This document shows, piece after piece, positions 1 through 8,368 of a DNA stretch of 64,000 nt (within the stretch, counting starts at the first letter, position 1; each line of letters starts with the position of its first letter). Source of the DNA: CAIWHR01 sp963781285 (lineage in GTDB: Bacteria > Pseudomonadota > Gammaproteobacteria > Burkholderiales > Casimicrobiaceae); the NCBI GenBank assembly GCA_963781285.1, contig CAWAFI010000008.1:347471-411470 (forward strand), in the 5' to 3' direction. Below the pieces are notes generated by a model, which had not been told where the DNA came from, ran no database searches, and saw nothing but the letters and a program-made list of their open reading frames with translations. Made by a program: the position numbers and the translations under genes.

Positions 1-352
1 CATCGCGAGAAGCCTGGATCGCTCCTTTCAGGTCGGCCAATTGTTCGTTGGCGACTCTCCACAACGCTCTCGTGGCCCCGTAGATCGCGGCGGTGAAGAT
101 GGCGACGACGACCGCCGCGATCGCAATGACAAAGTCTCTGTTCTCGCCAAGCCATAACCAGATTCCGATGGAGAGCGGGCCGGGAAGGTAGGGCCTGCAT
201 TCGCTGGCGTGTTCGGCGTAATTCGCGATGTCGTAGCACTTAGGTGCGAGAGAAAGTATGGCATCGGCCACCAGCCAGATAACGACAAGCGCCACGATGA
301 GGATCAGTGGCTCCTTCCATACGCTGTCGGCACGCCTTGGTCGCTGCGTCAA
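1..352 (-). CDS. Two-TM membrane protein, 3' end outside window
   Basis: The frame runs off the left edge after at least 117 codons. No ATG is available; the best start is TTG at 352, just after a GAGG element. Residues about 16-36 (LILIVALVVIWLVADAILSL) and 74-91 (FVIAIAAVVVAIFTAAI) are hydrophobic helices separated by a short loop with two cysteines. A charged stretch (WRVANEQLADLKGAIQ) follows and resembles the start of an amphipathic or coiled-coil region. This two-helix-plus-coil layout occurs in many uncharacterised proteobacterial inner-membrane proteins. No function can be assigned. Confidence 0.6.
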   Translation of the reverse strand, partial: MTQRPRRADSVWKEPLILIVALVVIWLVADAILSLAPKCYDIANYAEHASECRPYLPGPLSIGIWLWLGENRDFVIAIAAVVVAIFTAAIYGATRALWRVANEQLADLKGAIQASRD

Positions 353-448
353 AGATATATCCTCATTGGTTGAAGCCGATCATAGGGTCAGAGATGATTC
401 ACGCGCAACCGTTGCCGGCTTGCGAGCTGTCGGGATTCCGTCGCCGCT

Positions 449-479
449 GTCCTACAGCGTTTAGCGCACCGTCCTACAG
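449..479. repeat. Direct repeat GTCCTACAG upstream of yaeQ
   Basis: The nonamer GTCCTACAG occurs at 449-457 and again at 471-479, a 22-bp period, in the gap between the leftmost membrane protein and yaeQ. The same CCTAC core recurs in several other intergenic regions of this window. Two copies about two helical turns apart fit a regulator site, but the regulator is unknown. Confidence 0.4.
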
Positions 480-561
480 TGCAGCAGGATCACTGACTAA
501 CAACCGGACGGCCGAGCAGCGCAGGTCAGGCGTCCACCCTCCGCCCTGCTACTCTTGCCCT

Positions 562-1116
562 ATGGCCCTCAAGTCCACGATCTTCAAGGCTGATGTTTCC
601 ATTGCCGACATCGACCGCGGCTACTACCGCGACCATGCGCTGACGATCGCACAGCACCCCTCCGAAACGAACGAACGCATGATGGTCCGGCTGCTCGCGT
701 TTGCGCTGCACGCGGACGACGCGCTCGAGTTCGGGCGCGGACTCAGCGCGGAGGATGAACCCGACTTGTGGCGACGCGATCTGACGGGCGCGGTCGAGCA
801 ATGGATCGATGTCGGGTTGCCGGACGAACGCGACGTGCGCAAGGCCTGCGGTCGCGCGCGCGAGGTCTACGTTCTCGCGTACGGCGGTCGTGCGGTGGAT
901 CTGTGGTGGCAGGGCGTGCACGAAAGGCTGGAGCGCCTGGATCGGCTGGCCGTGAGCGAAGTGCCGATCGAGGCGAGCCGGGCGCTGGCGCAACTCGCGG
1001 GTCGCTCCATGCGGCTGCAGGTCACGATCCAGGAAGCGCACATTCTTGTCGCTGACGGCTCGACCTCGGTAGCAGTCGAGCTTCGGGTGCTCAAGGCATT
1101 GACGGCCGTGCGTTGA
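562..1116 (+). CDS. yaeQ: YaeQ family protein
   Basis: A 184-residue protein that matches YaeQ over its whole length (E. coli YaeQ is about 181 residues). It opens MALKSTIFKADVSIADIDR and contains the hallmarks HPSETNERMMVRLLAFALHA, EDEPDLW, WIDVGLPDE and KACGRARE. YaeQ has a PD-(D/E)XK nuclease-like fold; overexpression was reported to suppress rfaH-dependent haemolysin loss, but the biochemical role is unsettled. The frame extends further upstream, but the ATG at 562 gives the family N-terminus. It is followed after 36 bases by an unrelated aldo-keto reductase. Confidence 0.93.
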   Translation: MALKSTIFKADVSIADIDRGYYRDHALTIAQHPSETNERMMVRLLAFALHADDALEFGRGLSAEDEPDLWRRDLTGAVEQWIDVGLPDERDVRKACGRAREVYVLAYGGRAVDLWWQGVHERLERLDRLAVSEVPIEASRALAQLAGRSMRLQVTIQEAHILVADGSTSVAVELRVLKALTAVR

Positions 1117-1152
1117 GTCCGCGACGATCGCGTGACCAGGGGAAGAAGAGCG

Positions 1153-2097
1153 ATGGCAATGGAAAGGCGGAAGCTCGGCAACAGCGGATTCGACGTCGCG
1201 CCGCTGGCGTTTGGCGGCAACGTGTTCGGCTGGACGGCGGACGAAGCGACGTCGTTCGCGCTGCTCGACGCCTTCGTCGACGCGGGATTCAACCTGATCG
1301 ACACCGCGGACTCGTATTCGCGTTGGGTGACGGGCCACCAGGGCGGCGAATCCGAGACGATCATCGGACGTTGGATCGCCCGGCGCGGGCGGCACGACGA
1401 CGTGGTCATCGCCACCAAGGTAGGCTCCGACATGGGGCAGGGGCACAAGGTGCTCCGCAAGGACTACATTCTGCAGGCGGCCGAAGCGTCGCTGCGCCGC
1501 CTTCAGGTCGACAGCATCGACCTCTACCAGTCGCACTGGGACGACGAGAATACGCCGCTCGAGGAAACGCTTGGCGCGTACGAGCAGCTGATCCGTCAGG
1601 GCAAGGTCAGGGCGATCGGCGCGTCGAATCTTTCGGCTGCGCGTCTTGCACAGGCGCTCGAGATCAGCGGCGCGAACGGTCTGCCGCGCTACCAGACGCT
1701 GCAACCGCAATACAACCTCTACAGTCGCGACACGTTCGAGGGCGAGTTGCAGGCGTTATGTCTGCAAGAGAACCTCGGCGTAATCACCTATTTCTCGCTC
1801 GCCGCCGGGTTCCTCACTGGCAAGTACCGCTCGGATGCGGACTTCGGCAAGAGCGCCCGGGGGCCGGGAATGAAGAAGTATCTGAATCAACGAGGGATGG
1901 AGATCCTGGACGCGCTCGACGAAGTCGCGCGGCGCTACCGTGCGACGCCGGCGCAGGTCTCGCTCGCGTGGCTCATCGCGCGTCCCAGCGTCACGGCGGC
2001 GATCGCAAGCGCAACGAGTATCGTCCAGCTCGACGAATTGCTGAGGGCCACGACGTTGCGGCTCGACGCCGAGGCGATGCAAACGCTCGAAATCTAG
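1153..2097 (+). CDS. Aldo/keto reductase
   Basis: A 314-residue NAD(P)H-dependent oxidoreductase of the aldo-keto reductase superfamily, a TIM-barrel cytosolic enzyme. The catalytic tetrad is visible: Asp and Tyr in LIDTADSYSRW, Lys in VVIATKVG and His in DLYQSHWDDE. The coenzyme-loop signature SVTAAIASATSIVQLDEL is near the C-terminus. Start at 1153 is chosen because GAAGAAGAG lies just upstream and the protein then begins MAMERRKLGNSGFDVAPLAF; an ATG six bases later is equally possible. A second, only distantly similar reductase follows 40 bases downstream. The physiological substrate is not predictable. Confidence 0.93.
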   Translation: MAMERRKLGNSGFDVAPLAFGGNVFGWTADEATSFALLDAFVDAGFNLIDTADSYSRWVTGHQGGESETIIGRWIARRGRHDDVVIATKVGSDMGQGHKVLRKDYILQAAEASLRRLQVDSIDLYQSHWDDENTPLEETLGAYEQLIRQGKVRAIGASNLSAARLAQALEISGANGLPRYQTLQPQYNLYSRDTFEGELQALCLQENLGVITYFSLAAGFLTGKYRSDADFGKSARGPGMKKYLNQRGMEILDALDEVARRYRATPAQVSLAWLIARPSVTAAIASATSIVQLDELLRATTLRLDAEAMQTLEI

Positions 2098-2137
2098 CCT
2101 CATCGGGCCATTTTCCTTTGGACAATAGAGGTAAAGC

Positions 2138-3121
2138 ATGGAGAAGAGAAAACTCGGCGCCGGCCTTGAAGTGTCGGCGATGGGCCTTGGCTGCATGGGC
2201 ATGTCCGATTTCTACGGCGGCCGCGACGAAGGCGAGGCGATTGCGACGATCCACCGGGCGCTGGAGCTCGGCATCAGCCTTCTTGATACGGCCGACATCT
2301 ATGGAATCGGGCGTAACGAGGAGCTGGTGGGACGAGCGATCCGCGGACGCCGCGATCAGGTGATCATCGCCACCAAGTTCGGCAATATTCGCGGCGAGGA
2401 CGGCAAGTTTCTGGGCGTCAACGGCAAGCCGGAGTATGTCCGGCAATGCTGCGAAGCGAGCCTGCGCCGTCTCGGCGTGGAGGTCATCGATCTTTACTAT
2501 CAGCATCGCGTCGATCCCGACACGCCGATCGAGGACACCGTCGGCGCGATGGCGGAGCTGGTGCGCGAGGGCAAGGTGCGCTGGCTCGGCCTCTCGGAAG
2601 CCGCACCGAACACGATCCGGCGCGCACACGCGGTGCACCCGATCGCTGTGCTGCAGACGGAGTATTCGTTGTGGAGCCGCGAGCCGGAAGACGAAATCCT
2701 GCCCACCGTGCGCGCGCTCGGCATCGGCTTCGTTCCCTACAGCCCGCTTGGCCGCGGCTTTCTCACCGGCCGGATCAAGACGGTGGACGATCTCGAGCCG
2801 GACGATTACCGGCGCAACTCACCCCGTTTCCAAGGCGAGAACTTGCGGCGGAATCTGCACCTGGTCGAAGAGATCAACGCCATCGCTTCGGACAAGCGTT
2901 GTGCGCCGTCACAGCTCGCGCTGGCGTGGGTGCTGGCGCAGGGCGACGACATCGTGCCGATACCCGGGACCAAGCGCCGGAATTATCTCGAAGAGAACGT
3001 CGGCGCGCTGAAGGTCAAATTGACCGACGCGGATCTCGAGCGCATCGACCGCGTGCTGCCCGCCGGCGTCGCCTCCGGCGAACGCTACGTCCCGTTAGGG
3101 ATGCGGGCGGTGAATCGATAG
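2138..3121 (+). CDS. Aldo/keto reductase (YajO/AKR13-like)
   Basis: A 327-residue aldo-keto reductase starting MEKRKLGAGLEVSAMGLG, with GLGCMGMSDFYGG typical of the subgroup that includes YajO and pyridoxal reductase-like enzymes. Tetrad residues are Asp/Tyr in LLDTADIYG, Lys in VIIATKFG and His in YYQHRVDPDTP; the cofactor-binding C-terminus reads PIPGTKRRNYLEENVGAL. It lies directly downstream of another reductase on the same strand and may be co-transcribed with it. Expected role is reduction of aldehydes or ketones, perhaps in carbonyl detoxification alongside the VOC proteins downstream; the substrate is unknown. Confidence 0.93.
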   Translation: MEKRKLGAGLEVSAMGLGCMGMSDFYGGRDEGEAIATIHRALELGISLLDTADIYGIGRNEELVGRAIRGRRDQVIIATKFGNIRGEDGKFLGVNGKPEYVRQCCEASLRRLGVEVIDLYYQHRVDPDTPIEDTVGAMAELVREGKVRWLGLSEAAPNTIRRAHAVHPIAVLQTEYSLWSREPEDEILPTVRALGIGFVPYSPLGRGFLTGRIKTVDDLEPDDYRRNSPRFQGENLRRNLHLVEEINAIASDKRCAPSQLALAWVLAQGDDIVPIPGTKRRNYLEENVGALKVKLTDADLERIDRVLPAGVASGERYVPLGMRAVNR

Positions 3122-3627
3122 CTGGCGTCACCCGCTATCATCACGGTGCAACCGGACGGCCGAGCAGCGCCTGTTGCACTTCGGCCGGACAGGCGGCTTT
3201 GGCGTGATCCAGCATCGTGGATCCGCCCGGTAGCCGCTGCTCGGGGTCGGGAGCCTGGCGTTTTTTCCGACTCGAGTGACGAGCTCGACGTCGCGCTTCA
3301 TCAGCGCGAATCTCTTCACGAAACTCGGTGCCCACGCAGTCGGGTTAGCATTTCTGCTAACTCGAGAACGGCATCGGTTTCCGGCCGACGCTGACCACTG
3401 TCGCAATCCATGCGCCTGGCGGCGAGACGCATCGCGTCGGCGGCGTGTTCCGGGAGATCGTGCCCACCCGGTCACCGAGGTGAAGGACATGGGCTGGCCG
3501 TCGATCTTCATCGAGCCGACCGGCGCGATGATCGGGTGGGCGGCCGAAAAGGACGTAGGGTCGGCGAAACCCTATCCAGCGGCCGCGTGGCGGAATACCA
3601 TGCTTGTCATACTGTTGGCGGACGAAG
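3122..3627. other. Unassigned 0.5 kb, possible gene remnants
   Basis: About 500 bases without a convincing intact gene. Two short stretches look protein-derived. On the plus strand 3482-3561 reads VKDMGWPSIFIEPTGAMIGW, like the last strand of a VOC/glyoxalase domain. On the minus strand 3141-3230 reads GGSTMLDHAKAACPAEVQQA. Neither sits in a frame with a normal start and full domain, so degenerate coding sequence is more likely than a functional gene. Confidence 0.3.
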
Positions 3628-4218
3628 ATGGTGCCTGCGCGACTCTTGCCGAGTGTCCTGGTGCTGGCGGTCACGCTTGGCGTGCAAGCCGCGCGTGCCG
3701 ACGTCTACACCTGGGTCGATGCGTCGGGAAGGATGCACGTCAGCAATCTCTCTCCTCCCGAGGGTGCGCGCATTACGAGCGTCGTTGTCAGTCTGCCGAA
3801 GAGCGCTGCGCAGGAAGAAGCCGCGCGCGAGGCGGTGCGTCGTGCCGAGATTCAGGCGCTTAACGACCGGGTTGCGCGGCTCCAGGACGAGCTCGAACGG
3901 TCGCGGCGTGAAGCCCCGCCGCCCATAGTCTACGCAACGCCGCCGGTGATGGCCTACCCGCCGCCACCGCCGCAATACGCGAACTGGACGCCGCCTGCGG
4001 TGCCGTACGTGGTGGATGCGGCTCCGCAGCCGATGGCGGGCTGTGATTATCTGTGGAACAACTGCGGCGCTTGGTGGGGTGGGTGGCCCTACGCAACGAC
4101 GGTCGTGGTGAGCGGCGGGAAGAATTTTCACCGCGGCCGTCCGATCCACGGCGCTCGTCCGGTTGGTCAGCGACCGCCCGCCTGGATACGCACGCCGGCG
4201 CCTTCGCGCCGAGGTTGA
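3628..4218 (+). CDS. DUF4124 domain secreted protein
   Basis: A 196-residue exported protein. The start at 3628 gives a clean signal peptide (MVPARLLPSVLVLAVTLGV, cleavage near AARA/DV). Mature residues begin DVYTWVDASGRMHVSNLSPP, the classic DUF4124 motif found at the N-terminus of many proteobacterial periplasmic proteins. A charged coiled-coil-like helix follows (AQEEAAREAVRRAEIQ), then a Pro/Tyr-rich segment (PPPPPQYANWTPP) and a Gly/Trp-rich tail. Low-complexity C-termini like this suggest an extracytoplasmic structural or adaptor role; no enzymatic activity is predicted. It precedes the GFA gene by 12 bases. Confidence 0.8.
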   Translation: MVPARLLPSVLVLAVTLGVQAARADVYTWVDASGRMHVSNLSPPEGARITSVVVSLPKSAAQEEAAREAVRRAEIQALNDRVARLQDELERSRREAPPPIVYATPPVMAYPPPPPQYANWTPPAVPYVVDAAPQPMAGCDYLWNNCGAWWGGWPYATTVVVSGGKNFHRGRPIHGARPVGQRPPAWIRTPAPSRRG

Positions 4219-4230
4219 GCGCCGAAGCGC

Positions 4231-4578
4231 ATGAACTATCGGGGAAGCTGCCACTGCGGCAAGATCGCCTTCGAGGTCGAGGGTGACCTCACCGGAGCGA
4301 CGGCCTGCAACTGCTCGATCTGCTCGCGCAAGGGCGTGCTGATGTGGTTCGTGCCGCGCGACCGGTTGCGCCTGCTCACGCCCGAAGCGGAGATGGCGAC
4401 CTATACGTTCAACAAGCATGTCATCAAGCATCGCTTTTGTCCGACGTGTGGCATCCATGCGTTCGGCGAAGGTGTCGATCCGAAGGGCAATCGCATGGCC
4501 GCGGTCAACATCCGCTGCCTCGAGCGCCTCGACGTCGATGCCGTGCCGGTTACGCAATACGACGGGCGGTCGAAATAG
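4231..4578 (+). CDS. GFA/CENP-V family zinc protein
   Basis: A 115-residue protein of the glutathione-dependent formaldehyde-activating (Gfa)/CENP-V fold. Zinc-binding cysteines are visible in GSCHCGKIAFEVE, ACNCSICSRKG and HRFCPTCGIHAFG, the full set for the family. Founding members bind glutathione and were proposed to promote S-hydroxymethylglutathione formation; most members have unknown substrates. It sits after the DUF4124 gene and before the TetR-VOC operon, so a role in aldehyde or thiol chemistry is plausible but inferred only from the family. Confidence 0.9.
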   Translation: MNYRGSCHCGKIAFEVEGDLTGATACNCSICSRKGVLMWFVPRDRLRLLTPEAEMATYTFNKHVIKHRFCPTCGIHAFGEGVDPKGNRMAAVNIRCLERLDVDAVPVTQYDGRSK

Positions 4579-4652
4579 GCCAGGTCCGGGACGGCCTCCT
4601 GGCTCGTCGCCCGCGCACTGGCAAATCGGAAAGTCACCGGGGTTGATGGGGC

Positions 4653-4681
4653 TTGACAGAGACCCAGCGCCCACATAAATT
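4653..4681 (+). promoter_or_regulatory. Sigma-70-type promoter of the tetR operon
   Basis: A perfect -35 hexamer TTGACA at 4653-4658 is followed, after 17 bp, by TAAATT at 4676-4681 as the -10. The element is 30 bp upstream of the TetR start codon and immediately abuts a palindromic operator, so repressor binding would block polymerase. Confidence 0.7.
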
Positions 4682-4683
4682 AC

Positions 4684-4701
4684 ATACCAACCAGTTGGTA
4701 T
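4684..4701. promoter_or_regulatory. TetR-type palindromic operator
   Basis: ATACCAACCAGTTGGTAT is an inverted repeat with 8-bp arms (ATACCAAC/GTTGGTAT) around a 2-bp centre. It lies between the -10 element and the start codon of the adjacent TetR gene, the usual place for an autoregulatory operator. An effector that releases the repressor would switch on tetR and both VOC genes. Confidence 0.75.
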
Positions 4702-4711
4702 AGAGGAAGTG

Positions 4712-5347
4712 ATGCGGACCAGGGACAGCGCGGCGACGCGAAAGCGGCTGCTGGACGCCGCCCGCGACGTCATTCGCGCGCAGGGCTACACCGCGACGAC
4801 GGTGGACGACATCTGCGCCGCGGCCGGCGTGTCCAAGGGCAGCTTCTTCCACCACTTCGCAAGCAAGGACGAGCTGGGTGTGGCGGCGATCGAGCAGTTC
4901 GACGCGATGGCCACGGCGCTCTTCGCGTCTGCGCCGTACACGAAGAAGCGCGACCCGCGCGACCGTCTGCTGGGCTACGTCGATTTCCGCATCGCCATCC
5001 TGCAGGGCGACATCGCGCAATACACGTGCCTGATGGGCACCACGGTGCAGGAGGTGTACGCGACGCACCCGGACCTTCGCGCGGCGTGCGACCGCGGGAT
5101 GTCGGCGCACGTCGCGGTTCTGGTGAAGGACATCGAGGCGGCCAAGCAACGCTATGCGCCGGACGCGCCCTGGAGCGCGGAAAGCGTCGGCTATTTCATG
5201 CAGTCCGTCATTCAGGGCGCCTTCATCTACGCGAAGGTCAAGCAGGGCCCGCAGGTGGCCGTCGAGTGCCTCGCGCACCTCAGGCGCTACCTCGAAACGC
5301 TGTTCAACCCGCCGCGAGGCGACAACCGCAAGGAGAAGAGACGATGA
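4712..5347 (+). CDS. TetR/AcrR family transcriptional regulator
   Basis: A 211-residue regulator. The N-terminal helix-turn-helix is clear: ATRKRLLDAARDVIRAQGY, then TTVDDICAAAGVSKGSFFHH and FASKDELG. The C-terminal half is a helical ligand-binding domain of the TetR_C type. Start at 4712 is preferred over the GTG three bases earlier, with GAGGAAGTG as ribosome site. The stop overlaps the start of the next VOC gene (ATGA), so the two are translationally coupled. Its operator is at 4684-4701. The inducer is unknown; the regulated partners suggest small electrophiles or antibiotics. Confidence 0.93.
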   Translation: MRTRDSAATRKRLLDAARDVIRAQGYTATTVDDICAAAGVSKGSFFHHFASKDELGVAAIEQFDAMATALFASAPYTKKRDPRDRLLGYVDFRIAILQGDIAQYTCLMGTTVQEVYATHPDLRAACDRGMSAHVAVLVKDIEAAKQRYAPDAPWSAESVGYFMQSVIQGAFIYAKVKQGPQVAVECLAHLRRYLETLFNPPRGDNRKEKRR

Positions 5348-5820
5348 GCCAGTCGCAAGCAAGGTCGATCCCGGACGGAATGCACTCGGTGACGCCCCAC
5401 CTGGTCTGTGCCGGCGCAGCCGACGCGATCGAGTTCTACAAGAAGGCCTTCGATGCCGTGGAGACCTCACGGCTGCCGGGTCCGTCGGGCAAGCTCATGC
5501 ATGCGTCGATCCGGATCGGCGATTCGACGGTCATGCTGGTGGACGAATCCCCTGATTGGGGAATGCTGGGGCCAAAGGCCCTCAAGGGCTCGCCCGTGAC
5601 GATTCACTTGTACGTCGAAGCGGTGGATGCGGTCGTCGCGCGCGCCGTCGCTGCAGGAGCGAAGGTCACCATGCCCGTCGCGGACATGTTCTGGGGCGAT
5701 CGCTATGGGGTGCTCGAAGATCCGTTCGGCCATCATTGGTCGGTCGCCACGCACCTGCGCGACGTGACGACGGACGAGATGCAAGAAGCGATGCGGAAAA
5801 TGGGCAGCGAGCGGAAATGA
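5344..5820 (+). CDS. VOC family protein (PhnB/glyoxalase-like)
   Basis: A 158-residue vicinal-oxygen-chelate protein with the paired beta-alpha-beta-beta-beta units of the glyoxalase/bleomycin-resistance/PhnB group: VTPHLVCAGAADAIEFYKKA, GKLMHASIRIGDSTVMLVDE, VTIHLYVEAVDAVVARAVAA and GDRYGVLEDPFGHHWSVATH. It starts inside the stop codon of tetR. Proteins like this bind metals and transform or sequester small molecules; actual activity cannot be read from sequence. Co-regulation with the TetR repressor is highly likely from the overlap. Confidence 0.9.
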   Translation: MSQSQARSIPDGMHSVTPHLVCAGAADAIEFYKKAFDAVETSRLPGPSGKLMHASIRIGDSTVMLVDESPDWGMLGPKALKGSPVTIHLYVEAVDAVVARAVAAGAKVTMPVADMFWGDRYGVLEDPFGHHWSVATHLRDVTTDEMQEAMRKMGSERK

Positions 5821-5933
5821 CCCCGCAGGCGCAGAAAGAGAAGATCGCAACCTGACACCGTCACAACCGTAGCGCGTCGACTGCGACGTTTGCAATTCGA
5901 TTCGTTTCAATCCAGCCCGACAGGAGTCGTAGC

Positions 5934-6407
5934 ATGCTGAAGATCACGCCGTTCCTGTGGTTCGACGGACAGGCCGAGGAGGCCGCAAACCACTACATCT
6001 CCATCTTCAAGAATTCCCGCATCGTGAGCGTCCTGCGCACTGGAGACGCCGGGCCTGGTCCCAAAGGCTCCGTCCTGACGGTCGCGTTCGTGCTCGACGG
6101 CAATGAAATCACCGCGCTGAACGGTGGGCCCAAATTCAAGTTCACCGAGGCCATTTCACTGGTCGTGCATTGCACGACCCAGGACGAAGTCGACGAATAT
6201 TGGGAAAAGTTGAGTGCCGGCGGCAGCAAAAGCCAGTGCGGCTGGCTCAAGGACAAGTTCGGGCTGTCCTGGCAGGTCGTCCCGACATTTCTGATCGAAA
6301 CGCTTCTGGACAAGGATCCCAGGCGATCGGCGCGCGTCATGCAGGCGATGATGCAGATGACCAAGATCGACATCGGCGTCCTGAGGAAGGCGTACGCCGG
6401 GCTGTAA
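5934..6407 (+). CDS. VOC family protein (3-demethylubiquinone methyltransferase-like PhnB domain)
   Basis: A 157-residue protein of the VOC subgroup often annotated as 3-demethylubiquinone-9 3-methyltransferase domain. It begins ITPFLWFDGQAEEAANHY with IFKNSRI, then VLTVAFVLDGNEITALNGGP, and ends with LSWQVVPTFLIETLLDKDP and VMQAMMQMTKIDI, all diagnostic. Despite the name the family has no methyltransferase fold. A CAGGAG ribosome site precedes the ATG. It is 113 bases downstream of the first VOC gene and probably part of the same TetR-controlled unit. Confidence 0.9.
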   Translation: MLKITPFLWFDGQAEEAANHYISIFKNSRIVSVLRTGDAGPGPKGSVLTVAFVLDGNEITALNGGPKFKFTEAISLVVHCTTQDEVDEYWEKLSAGGSKSQCGWLKDKFGLSWQVVPTFLIETLLDKDPRRSARVMQAMMQMTKIDIGVLRKAYAGL

Positions 6408-6557
6408 GACTCGGCACGAGGTCGGGGCCGGACGGTTGCGTCAATTCGGGATTTCGTGCCGAGGGTACCTGATGGCAGAATCGCAGTGCCGCTTCGGCAA
6501 TGCGTTATCGATCGGCCGCGGCCGCTTTGCCAATACCCCAATCAGCCGGGAGTCCAA

Positions 6558-7094
6558 ATGCCCAATCAGTTGGTCGACATCTTTCTGAAGCTGGATGGCA
6601 TCGACGGCGAGAGTACCGTCAAAGGGCACAAGAGGGAAATCGACGTCCTGTCGTATGAACAGGGGATCGACGTCACCGTCATCCACAGCGCGGGTGGAGG
6701 CGGGGCAACCGCCGGCAAGGCGAATTTCTCCGGCGTAAGGTTCCGTAAGAACGTGGATGCAGCGTCCATCCCGATGTTGCTCGCCTGCGCCTCCGGGACG
6801 CACATCGCGGAAGCCCGATTCACGTTCCGCCGGGCCGCCGGGGGCTTCGAGTTCTACACGGTCACGCTCGAAGACGTGCTCATCACGCACATGGCGCAGT
6901 GCGCGGGCGTAGGTGCGCAATATCCATTGTCGTTTGAGGCGCTGAACTCCGGCGCCGCGAGCGACGGGTTCCTCGACGAGGCGACGCTCGACTACTCCAG
7001 GATTCGGTGGGAGCACTACTCGCAAGGCCACGCCGGAGGGCCCGGCACTACCAAGAAGGGCGGCTGGGACGTCGGGGCGAACAATAAGCTCTAG
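6558..7094 (+). CDS. hcp: Hcp1-family type VI secretion protein, solitary
   Basis: A 178-residue Hcp-like protein. The family opening is present (VDIFLKLDGIDGESTVKGHK, then IDVLSYEQG), followed by HIAEARFTFRRAAGGFEFYT, VLITHMAQC and a C-terminal DYSRIRWEHYSQ. Hcp forms the hexameric inner tube of the type VI secretion system and can carry or act as effector. No other T6SS gene (tss, vgrG, clpV) is in the window, so this is an orphan copy. The frame is open upstream, but the ATG at 6558 gives the family N-terminus. Confidence 0.9.
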   Translation: MPNQLVDIFLKLDGIDGESTVKGHKREIDVLSYEQGIDVTVIHSAGGGGATAGKANFSGVRFRKNVDAASIPMLLACASGTHIAEARFTFRRAAGGFEFYTVTLEDVLITHMAQCAGVGAQYPLSFEALNSGAASDGFLDEATLDYSRIRWEHYSQGHAGGPGTTKKGGWDVGANNKL

Positions 7095-7110
7095 ACCAGA
7101 GAGGTCGGTG

Positions 7111-7157
7111 CGATCTTCGGATCGTCTCGCGGCCGCGACAGGAGTGGGGCATGCCCC
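7111..7157. terminator. Hairpins between convergent hcp and nrdB
   Basis: CGATCTTCGGATCG at 7111-7124 folds into a 5-bp stem closed by a TTCG tetraloop, and GGGGCATGCCCC at 7146-7157 is a perfect palindrome. Both lie between the stop codons of the convergent hcp and nrdB genes. No T-run follows, so a classical intrinsic terminator is not proven. Confidence 0.35.
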
Positions 7158-7195
7158 CAATGTCAGATCGTCTCTGCCCCTACCAACAGCGCAAT

Positions 7196-8368
7196 CTAGT
7201 CCCAGCTTAGCGCGCCACCCGTCTGATACTCGATGACCCGCGTCTCGAAGAAGTTCTTCTCCTTCTTGAGATCGATCATCTCCGCCATCCAGGGGAACGG
7301 GTTGTCGGCCTTGTCGAACAGCGGATCGACGCCGATCTGCTGGCAGCGGCGGTTGGCGATGAAGCGCAGGTACTCCTTGAACATCGTCGCGTTGAGTCCC
7401 AGCACGCCGCGCGGCATCGTGTCCTCGGCGTAGGCGTACTCGAGGTCGACGCCGCGTTTCATCAGCGCGCGGATCTCCTCGCGGAACTCCGGCGTCCACA
7501 GGTGCGGGTTTTCCATCTTGATCGTGTTGATGAGGTCGATGCCGAAATTGCAGTGCATCGACTCGTCGCGCAGGATGTACTGGTACTGCTCGGAGGACCC
7601 CGTCATCTTGTTCTGCCGGCCCATCGCGAGGATCTGCACGAAGCCGACGTAGAAGAAGAGGCCCTCCATGATGCAGGCGAAGACGATCAGGCTCTTCAGC
7701 AGCTTCTGGTCCGCCTCCGGCGTGCCGGTCTTGAACAGCGGGTTGGTCAGCACGTCGATGTACGGGATCAGGAACTCGTCCTTGTCGCGGATCGACTTGA
7801 TCTCGTGATACGCGTTGAAGATCTCCGCCTCGTCCAGCCCGAGGCTCTCGACGATGTACTGGTAGGCGTGCGTGTGGATCGCCTCCTCGAAAGCCTGGCG
7901 CAGCAGGTATTGCCGGCATTCGGGCGCGCTGATGTGGCGATACGTGCCGAGCACGATGTTGTTCGCGGCGAGGCTGTCGGCGGTGACGAAGAAGCCCAGG
8001 TTGCGCTTGACGATCAGGCGCTCGTCGTCGGTCAACCCGTTCGGGTTCTTCCACAGCTCGATGTCGCGCTGCATGTTCACTTCCTGCGGCATCCAGTGGT
8101 TGGCGCAGGCGGCGATGTACTTGTCCCAGGCCCAGCGGTACTTGAACGGGACCAGCTGGTTGACGTCGGATTGGCCGTTGATGACGCGCTTGTCCTCGAG
8201 GCGCACGCGGCGGAAGCCATTGGCCATCGCCTGCTTTTCCACGTCGAGGTCGTGCACCGGTTCGCGCGACAGAATTCCGCCCGCGCTTTGCGCGCGGATC
8301 GTCTCGGGCGTAACCGACGCAAGTCGCGGCTGCGGGGCAGGGGCGAGGTCGTCGTCGAAGTTCAGCAT
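7196..8368 (-). CDS. nrdB: Ribonucleotide reductase class Ia, beta subunit
   Basis: A 390-residue NrdB, the small subunit that stores the tyrosyl radical next to a di-iron centre and passes it to NrdA for ribonucleotide reduction. Iron-ligand motifs are present: QAFEEAIHTHAYQYIVESLG (Glu and His) and RDESMHCNFGIDLI (Glu and His). The C-terminal tail that docks on NrdA is present (FFETRVIEYQTGGALSWD). The gene is downstream of nrdA on the same strand, separated by two small genes and a hairpin repeat. Expression should follow the NrdR-controlled nrdA promoter, possibly with an internal promoter. Confidence 0.96.
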   Translation of the reverse strand: MLNFDDDLAPAPQPRLASVTPETIRAQSAGGILSREPVHDLDVEKQAMANGFRRVRLEDKRVINGQSDVNQLVPFKYRWAWDKYIAACANHWMPQEVNMQRDIELWKNPNGLTDDERLIVKRNLGFFVTADSLAANNIVLGTYRHISAPECRQYLLRQAFEEAIHTHAYQYIVESLGLDEAEIFNAYHEIKSIRDKDEFLIPYIDVLTNPLFKTGTPEADQKLLKSLIVFACIMEGLFFYVGFVQILAMGRQNKMTGSSEQYQYILRDESMHCNFGIDLINTIKMENPHLWTPEFREEIRALMKRGVDLEYAYAEDTMPRGVLGLNATMFKEYLRFIANRRCQQIGVDPLFDKADNPFPWMAEMIDLKKEKNFFETRVIEYQTGGALSWD

